This document shows, in pieces, positions 42,002-47,803 of a stretch of DNA of 47,803 nucleotides. The translations under genes were made by a program, and so were the position numbers. The DNA is from Candidatus Thioglobus sp. (GTDB lineage Bacteria; Pseudomonadota; Gammaproteobacteria; PS1; Pseudothioglobaceae). The stretch is from NCBI RefSeq assembly GCF_029243085.1, contig NZ_JAQWSS010000084.1, positions 1 through 47,803 on the forward strand. The letters run 5' to 3'. The notes under the pieces were generated by a model. That model did not search any database. It saw nothing but the letters and a program-made list of their open reading frames with translations, and had not been told where the DNA came from. Each line of letters opens with the position of its first letter. Position 1 is the first letter of the stretch.

Positions 42002-42736
42002 ATGAAAATAGCATTAGGGGTTGAATACATGGGCACAAACTTCCATGGATGGCAACTACAAAAATCTGGCATTCGCACCGTACAACAGGTCGTTGAAAAG
42101 GCATTATCTAAAATTGCCAATCACCCAGTTAGGGTTTTTTGCTCTGGTAGAACAGACGCTGGTGTACACGCCATTGAACAGGTTATTCACTTTGAAACTA
42201 ATGCGATTCGTGAAGATAAAGCTTGGCTTTTTGGTGGCAATGTAAACCTTCCTCATGATGTTAACTTTGTTTGGGCTAAACGTGTCGATGATGATTTTCA
42301 TGCTCGCTTTAATGCGTGTGCTAGACGTTATCATTACAAAATTCACAATACTAAAGTTCGATCAGCTATTATTGGCAAGCATTCACTTTGGGAGCCTAGA
42401 GCACTTAATATTGACCATATGAACCAGTCTGCCCAATTCTTATTGGGTAAGCATGATTTTTCAGCGTTTAGAGGTAGTTTATGTCAAGCTAAGTCCCCTA
42501 TTAAAACCATTGAATATATCCGCCTAAGCAAACAGGATAATGAGATTTTAATTGACATTAAAGCAAACGCTTTTCTACATCATATGGTGCGTAATATTGT
42601 TGGTACTTTATTGCGAGTAGGCAAAGGTGAAAAGTCGATTGACTGGGTTAAAGAAGTCTTGGATTCCAAACAACGAAAAGAGGCTGGTGCAACTGCCCAG
42701 CCTCAAGGTTTATATTTTGTAAAAGCGTTTTACTAA
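42002..42736 (+). CDS. truA: tRNA pseudouridine synthase A
   Basis: MKIALGVEYMGTNFHGWQLQ, VFCSGRTDAGVHAIEQVIHF, FLHHMVRNIVGTLLRVG. Confidence 0.95.
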   Translation: MKIALGVEYMGTNFHGWQLQKSGIRTVQQVVEKALSKIANHPVRVFCSGRTDAGVHAIEQVIHFETNAIREDKAWLFGGNVNLPHDVNFVWAKRVDDDFHARFNACARRYHYKIHNTKVRSAIIGKHSLWEPRALNIDHMNQSAQFLLGKHDFSAFRGSLCQAKSPIKTIEYIRLSKQDNEILIDIKANAFLHHMVRNIVGTLLRVGKGEKSIDWVKEVLDSKQRKEAGATAQPQGLYFVKAFY

Positions 42737-42737
42737 T

Positions 42738-44681
42738 CTAAAACACAATATTAATCATTGTTAACATAACCACTAAGAATAATATAGTCATAATGCCACC
42801 AGCTTTAATAAAGTCAGCGACTTTATAACCACCAGGGCCCATGATTAACGCATTAACCTGGTGTGTGGGAATTAAGAATGAATTTGAAGTGGCAATTGCA
42901 ACAGTCAGTGCATATATAGCAGGATCTGCACCAACCTGGATTGCAATGTTAACCGCAATAGGAACCAATAAAATAGTGGCGCCTACATTTGACATGACCA
43001 AAGTAAAGAAAGTTGCCAATACCGCAATAGCGGCTAATATAATCCAAGGTGCCATATCACCAACGACTGCTACCGTTTCTTGAGCAATCCAAAGCGCTGT
43101 ACCAGTTTTAGAGACAGCTAAACCCAGTGGAATCAAACTTGCAAGCAAGAATACCGTTTTCCATGACACTGCTCTGTAAGCCTCTTCAATTTTCAGAACA
43201 TTAGTTAAAATCATACCTAATGCACCAGTCATCAATGCAATTGATAGTTTGATGTCGGTAAACAATATTAAAAACAGCGCAATACCGAAGAAAACACCTG
43301 CCCATTTTACTTTTTCAGGTCTGGTTTCTTCTTGCTTAGGATATTCAGACGTTACGATAATAAAATCTTTGTTGTTTTGTAATCGTTCTAAATCTTCCCA
43401 ACAAGTGTGGGCCACAATAGTATCACCGGATTGGAACTCAATATCTCGAATACCGTCTCCTTCCTTTAATGTTTCACCGTTACGATGCAGAGCAACCATA
43501 GCCAAACCATACGTCTTTCTCAACCAAACATCTCTAGCAGTTTTGCCAATTAAATTTGAGTTCGGTGGTATGACTACTTCAGCTGTTCCACAATTTTGTG
43601 TTGAAAGCAAATCGGTAAATTGTTCAATTTTATCCAAAAGTTCAAGTTTGAATCCACTAACAAAACTTTCAACGCTAGCACGTGATGTCAATACGCCAAT
43701 TGTTGTATCTGGCTGAATAGTAGTATCTCTGTCAACAGAATCCTGACCAATAATGCCATTCCCCTTATCATCTTGTAAAGCTACCACCCGAACTTTGGAA
43801 ATAGTTTCTATCTCATCTAATTTTAATCCGACAAGTTTACTATCGGCTGGAACTCTAATCTCATATAAATCATAATCAATCTTGTACACTTTTTGAAAAT
43901 ATTCAATCGCAGAGACGCTCGTATCTTTCTTTTCTTTCTGCGTTGGCAGTACAAACTTTCCGGCAATCATAAAATAGATAATGCCAGTAGCAACCAGTGC
44001 AATTCCTATTGGTGTTACCGAAAACAAACTCCATGTATCCATTTGGTTTTCAGCTGACAGACCTTGATTAGTTGTCAATATTAGATCGTTTAACAAAATT
44101 AATGGACTAGAGCCAACCATAGTCATAGTTCCGCCCAATATAGCTGTAAAACCCATTGGCATAAGTAATCTTGACATTGGCACACCTGACTTTGACGAGA
44201 TACGACTTACCACTGGAATAAACAATGCGGCAGCGCCAACATTTTGCATAAATGAAGATATAAATCCAACTGTTGACGATACAATCGGAATAATCTTAGT
44301 CTCAGATTTTCCGCCATTTTTAAGAATAAAAGTTGCAACCTTGGTCATCAACCCTGTTTTATCCAGCCCAGCTCCGATTATCATTACCGCAATAATTGAC
44401 ATTACAGCGTTAGAAGAAAAGCCATCAAACAATCTATTGTTATCAACCAATCCTTCTTCTAAACCCATAATGGTGTAAATCAGTGGCAATGAAGTTAAAC
44501 CTAAAATTACCATGATCGTAACAGCGGCTTCATCTACATCGACCACTTCAAATGCAAATAAATAAATTGTTAATAATAAGATAGCTAACATCCAAGCAAT
44601 AGAAATAGTCGGAGTAATTGTTGATAAATATAGTGCGAAAATCGCAAAAATAATACCTGCAGTAATTTTAATATTTGGCAT
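42738..44681 (-). CDS. SLC13/DASS-type permease with cytosolic RCK_C (TrkA_C)-like domains
   Basis: Multi-TM N- and C-terminal halves (MSIIAVMIIGAGLDKTGLM, SNVGATILLVPIAVNIAIQVGADPAIYALTVAIATSNSFLIPTHQVNALIMGPGGY) flanking two soluble stretches with RCK_C-like RVPADSKLVGLKLDEI and VIPPNSNLIGKTARDVWLRKTYGLAMVALHRNGE. Confidence 0.87.
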   Translation of the reverse strand: MPNIKITAGIIFAIFALYLSTITPTISIAWMLAILLLTIYLFAFEVVDVDEAAVTIMVILGLTSLPLIYTIMGLEEGLVDNNRLFDGFSSNAVMSIIAVMIIGAGLDKTGLMTKVATFILKNGGKSETKIIPIVSSTVGFISSFMQNVGAAALFIPVVSRISSKSGVPMSRLLMPMGFTAILGGTMTMVGSSPLILLNDLILTTNQGLSAENQMDTWSLFSVTPIGIALVATGIIYFMIAGKFVLPTQKEKKDTSVSAIEYFQKVYKIDYDLYEIRVPADSKLVGLKLDEIETISKVRVVALQDDKGNGIIGQDSVDRDTTIQPDTTIGVLTSRASVESFVSGFKLELLDKIEQFTDLLSTQNCGTAEVVIPPNSNLIGKTARDVWLRKTYGLAMVALHRNGETLKEGDGIRDIEFQSGDTIVAHTCWEDLERLQNNKDFIIVTSEYPKQEETRPEKVKWAGVFFGIALFLILFTDIKLSIALMTGALGMILTNVLKIEEAYRAVSWKTVFLLASLIPLGLAVSKTGTALWIAQETVAVVGDMAPWIILAAIAVLATFFTLVMSNVGATILLVPIAVNIAIQVGADPAIYALTVAIATSNSFLIPTHQVNALIMGPGGYKVADFIKAGGIMTILFLVVMLTMINIVF

Positions 44682-44711
44682 AGTAATAATAAGTTTAAGT
44701 TAAAAGAAAGC

Positions 44712-46469
44712 CTATGAAATTAAATGTTTTAAAGGGCTTTTAGATGCGGCATCTTCATCACCAAGCTCACGCCAAGCAAAACGAAGCGCATCAGTTCGTC
44801 GATCGTAAAAGCGGTTTTCACCGTATCTGTCCATAAATCCTGCTCGTTTTAGCACTTTTTCAATACCTTCAGTACGAGCAAATATAATCTCAACACCATT
44901 GGAAGAGCAACGATCCAATAATCTAGTAAGCATATCTTCACCACTTGCATCAATCCAATTAATTCCGGCCATATCAACAATAATATACTTTAAGCATTTT
45001 TGCTTTGATGAAATCAAGTCAAGAATCTTATCTTCAAAATAGCCTGCATTTGCAAAATAAAGGGAACCTGAATATTTAACAATAGAGACAACTTCGCAGC
45101 GTTCTAATTTATTTTCTAATGCATTGACCAGCATAGCAGAGCCATCATGGGCGGAAAGCTCTGTAAATCTTGGTTCCATCGTACGATAAAGGAACAATCC
45201 TAATGATAATATTATTCCAATCAGGATTCCATCTTCTAAATGTGGCGCAGCTATTAACGTTAAGACAAAGGTAACAACTGCAACTACTGCATCATGCTTT
45301 TCAACTTTCCATGCCTGTTTTATTGGTTCAATTTTAATCAAATTGAGCACTGCAGTCATAATAACAGCTGCTAATGCTGCTTGAGGGATATGATATAACA
45401 AAGGTGTTAGCCATAATAGTGTAAAGCCTACTAATACGGCAGTAACAACTGAAGAAAAGCCCGTCACAGCACCTGCTGAAATATTTACTGCTGAACGTGA
45501 AAAAGAGCCAGAGATAGGGTAGCCTTGAAAAGCTCCAGCAGCAAAATTAGCTAGGCCTTGACCCATTAGCTCCTGATTAATATCTAAACGTTGTTTTGTT
45601 TTAGCTTGCATTACCTTGGCAATTGCAATCGCCTCCATGAAACCAATTAATGCAATAGTAATGGCAACCACCATCATTCCGCTCATAGCTGAGAAGTCAA
45701 ATTCTGGCATAATCAGACTAGGCAAACCCTCTGGAATCTTGCCAACAATAACACCTCCAAAACCACCTTCCTCAACTGGTTTGCCAAAATCTATCAAATA
45801 AGAGAAATATGTCGTAATCGCTACAGCTATCAATACTCCTGGTAATTTAGGCTGATATTTTCTAATTACAATAATAATGCTAGCAGCAAAGATGGCGATC
45901 ACTAATGTCAAAAGATGGACGTCATTCGTGGCATTAACAACCGTTCCCCAAACCTGTTCGTAACTTTGTTCACCAGAGCCTTTTGAAACGCCGAAAATTT
46001 TATTTAACTGCGAGGTGGCGATAATAATAGCGGCTGCATTGGTAAACCCTACAACAACTGGATGAGATAAAAAATTAATAACAAATCCAAGCTTTAATGC
46101 GCCCATAGCTAATCGAAAGAAGCCAACCATGAATGCTAATAAGGAAGCATAAGCTGCATAAGTTACCATGTCAGCCCCTTCTGGAACTACCATTGGTATT
46201 GCTGCTGCAGTTAATAAAGAAACAATCGCAACAGGGCCAGTAGCTAATTGGCGCGAAGAGCCCATTAAGGCGGCTATCATTACTGGAAAGAATGAAGAGT
46301 AGAGGCCATACTGTGGAGCTAATCCTGCCAGTTGTGCATATGCCATTGACTGTGGCACCAATACCAATGCAACTGTTAATCCAGCTACCATGTCAGCTCT
46401 TAAGACTTTTTTATCTTTGAGTTCGTGTATCCATGCCAAAAAAGGCAAATATTTTGCAAATTTATTCAT
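44712..46469 (-). CDS. SulP family inorganic anion permease with STAS domain
   Basis: ADMVAGLTVALVLVPQSMAYAQLAGLAPQYGLYSSFFPVMIAALMGSSRQLATGPVAI, GSFSRSAVN, C-terminal STAS (IVDMAGINWIDASGEDMLTRLLDRC). Confidence 0.93.
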   Translation of the reverse strand: MNKFAKYLPFLAWIHELKDKKVLRADMVAGLTVALVLVPQSMAYAQLAGLAPQYGLYSSFFPVMIAALMGSSRQLATGPVAIVSLLTAAAIPMVVPEGADMVTYAAYASLLAFMVGFFRLAMGALKLGFVINFLSHPVVVGFTNAAAIIIATSQLNKIFGVSKGSGEQSYEQVWGTVVNATNDVHLLTLVIAIFAASIIIVIRKYQPKLPGVLIAVAITTYFSYLIDFGKPVEEGGFGGVIVGKIPEGLPSLIMPEFDFSAMSGMMVVAITIALIGFMEAIAIAKVMQAKTKQRLDINQELMGQGLANFAAGAFQGYPISGSFSRSAVNISAGAVTGFSSVVTAVLVGFTLLWLTPLLYHIPQAALAAVIMTAVLNLIKIEPIKQAWKVEKHDAVVAVVTFVLTLIAAPHLEDGILIGIILSLGLFLYRTMEPRFTELSAHDGSAMLVNALENKLERCEVVSIVKYSGSLYFANAGYFEDKILDLISSKQKCLKYIIVDMAGINWIDASGEDMLTRLLDRCSSNGVEIIFARTEGIEKVLKRAGFMDRYGENRFYDRRTDALRFAWRELGDEDAASKSPLKHLIS

Positions 46470-46503
46470 GATTTAACCCATCTGTACAACACAAGATTAG
46501 CAG

Positions 46504-46556
46504 TTAACTAGACTTTATTTCTTAAAAGAATAATTTGTATTCTTTTATCTAGTTAA
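46504..46556. repeat. Nested inverted repeat in the SulP upstream leader
   Basis: Outer arms TTAACTAGA (46504-46512)/TCTAGTTAA (46548-46556); inner arms AAAAGAAT (46524-46531)/ATTCTTTT (46539-46546). Confidence 0.8.
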
Positions 46557-46619
46557 GTAACGTTAGAAACTTATAAACCATAGAAGTTAATAAGACGGAG
46601 ATCCGATTCATATAAGCAG

Positions 46620-46628
46620 ATTATAACA
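46620..46628 (-). promoter_or_regulatory. Candidate extended -10 promoter for the SulP transcription unit
   Basis: Minus strand reads TGTTATAAT (TGn-TATAAT), implying a leader of roughly 140-145 nt before the SulP ATG; no good -35 seen. Confidence 0.45.
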
Positions 46629-46653
46629 TACTCATAGTCTGTGCACGTTAGTT

Positions 46654-46907
46654 TTAGAGGGTGTTACGAATGACTAGTTCGTTATAATCGAATTTTTTAC
46701 TTCTCAGAATACTAACATCACTAATACCTAGCAACAGATCAATAAAAGGTTGTTTTAATAACTCTATAGTCCTTTTTTTAAACCTATGGCGGTAACAAGA
46801 ATAACACTTAGAAATTCATAGATTTCAGCAGGCAGACGGCTCTCTGCTCGCATTAATCCAGCTATCAACCCTAATATAACGGATAGTACAATTGGAACTA
46901 GAGCTAT
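46654..46907 (-). pseudogene. Degenerate N-terminal remnant of an SbtA-like sodium-dependent bicarbonate permease
   Basis: Manual translation of the minus strand from ATA (46907; no in-frame ATG/GTG/TTG at the expected start): [I]ALVPIVLSVILGLIAGLMRAESRLPAEIYEFLSVILVTAIGLKKGL*. Another frame continues just after the A7 tract: IELLKQPFIDLLLGISDVSILRSKKFDYNELVIRNTL*. VLFFxLGxIAGLxRSDLRLPxxIYExLSxYLLxAIGLKGGVEL is the pattern I associate with the SbtA N-terminus. Confidence 0.68.
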
Positions 46908-46943
46908 TAATCAATCACTCTAAGGATAGCTATAAATTTAACT

Positions 46944-47747
46944 TTATGCAAAGAAAGTGCTGACTGCCGCGCCCAATGTATCTCGCATATCAATATCATC
47001 AGTTAGTGGCTCTACTAATGCCATGTGACAAGCATCCTCAGGACTAATACCTTTAGAAATAAGTTGACCTGCATAAATCAATAAACGAGTAGACATACCT
47101 TCATCCAGTCCATGGCCTTTTAAATTACGTGAACGCTGTGCAACCTGAACTAATTTTTCAGCTGTTTCTCTGTCAATTCCAGTCTCATGTGCAACAATAG
47201 AAACTTCTGTTTCACTAGGCGGATAATCAAAAGACATGCCACCAAAACGCTGCTTAGTGGATTGTTTCAAATCCTTCATCATTGATTGATAGCCTGGATT
47301 GTAAGAAATTACAATTTGAAAATCTGGATGTGCATCAACTTGCTCACCTTTTTTCTCAAGCGGCAATTGACGACGATGGTCGGTCAAAGGGTGAATAACA
47401 ACCGTTGTATCTTGGCGCGCTTCAACAATTTCATCAAGATAACAAATAGCACCAATACGTGCCGCAGTAGTTAATGGTCCATCTTGCCACTGCGTACCAT
47501 TCGCATCAAGCAGGAAGCGTCCTACTAAATCTGATGCAGTCATATCTTCATTACAAGCAACACTAATTAATGGCTTTTGCAACTTCCAAGCCATATATTC
47601 AACAAATCTTGACTTACCACAACCTGTTGGACCCTTAATCAAAACAGGCATTCTGGCAGAATACGCCGCCTCATAACGTTCAACCTCTTGTCCAACCTTA
47701 TGGTAGTACGGCTCTTCAGTTATCATATATTGACTAGTGTCTATCAT
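46944..47747 (-). CDS. cbbQ: CbbQ/NirQ/NorQ family MoxR-type AAA+ ATPase (RuBisCO activase component)
   Basis: YHKVGQEVERYEAAYSARMPVLIKGPTGCGKSRFVEYMAWKL, CNEDMTASDLVGRFLL, DGPLTTAARIGAICYLDEIVEARQDT; upstream GGAAAG. Confidence 0.87.
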   Translation of the reverse strand: MIDTSQYMITEEPYYHKVGQEVERYEAAYSARMPVLIKGPTGCGKSRFVEYMAWKLQKPLISVACNEDMTASDLVGRFLLDANGTQWQDGPLTTAARIGAICYLDEIVEARQDTTVVIHPLTDHRRQLPLEKKGEQVDAHPDFQIVISYNPGYQSMMKDLKQSTKQRFGGMSFDYPPSETEVSIVAHETGIDRETAEKLVQVAQRSRNLKGHGLDEGMSTRLLIYAGQLISKGISPEDACHMALVEPLTDDIDMRDTLGAAVSTFFA

Positions 47748-47803
47748 TTTCTTTCCTTTCGATTAATTTATATCAATGTTAGAATACATTTTACCTAACT
47801 ATT

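Noticed and set aside
46773-46779. Programmed frameshift producing a functional SbtA-like protein at the A7 tract
   Set aside because: The downstream frame ends after about 38 codons, far short of a full permease, and no start codon is present; decay or, for the frameshift alone, sequencing error is more likely.
1-47803. CRISPR arrays, IS elements, prophage, tRNA or rRNA genes
   Set aside because: No regularly spaced repeats, transposase/integrase ORFs, cloverleaf-like sequences or rRNA motifs were recognised by eye; tRNAscan-SE and ISfinder searches would be decisive.

Overview
The window is an AT-rich, gene-dense stretch of gammaproteobacterial chromosome. Gene content and the CbbQ-linked right end suggest a sulfur-oxidising autotroph of the SUP05/Thioglobus/Ruthia type; this assignment is inference only. 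Most of it is housekeeping: eptA, tatD-type, tcdA, deaD, csp, sbcB, nth, hisH/hisB/asd, nif3-like, hisC, thiD, dsbA, folK/folB, plsY, a YadGH-type ABC exporter, aceF-lpd, pcm, an MMPL/RND exporter, nadB, def, dusB-fis, purH, dbpA, ygfA, ubiH-type, pmbA, a TauE/SafE-like protein, corC, rnfH, hisA, comM, tsaD, lptB, birA, dgkA and truA. A 6S RNA gene absent from the ORF track lies directly upstream of ygfA. The most notable region is the right end (42.7-47.8 kb): cbbQ, then a 474-bp 'intergenic' gap, then a SulP permease and an SLC13-type permease with apparent RCK_C/TrkA_C domains. The minus strand of that gap contains a decayed gene fragment below the ORF-track cutoff. Its translation (ALVPIVLSVILGLIAGLMRAESRLPAEIYEFLSVILVTAIGLKKGL* | frameshift | IELLKQPFIDLLLGISDVSILRSKKFDYNELVIRNTL*) resembles the N-terminus of SbtA-family bicarbonate permeases. 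I interpret the region as an inorganic-carbon uptake locus in which an sbtA-like gene has decayed beside a SulP transporter. The SulP gene appears to have its own promoter and a leader with a nested inverted repeat. No CRISPR array, tRNA, rRNA, IS element or prophage was recognised.
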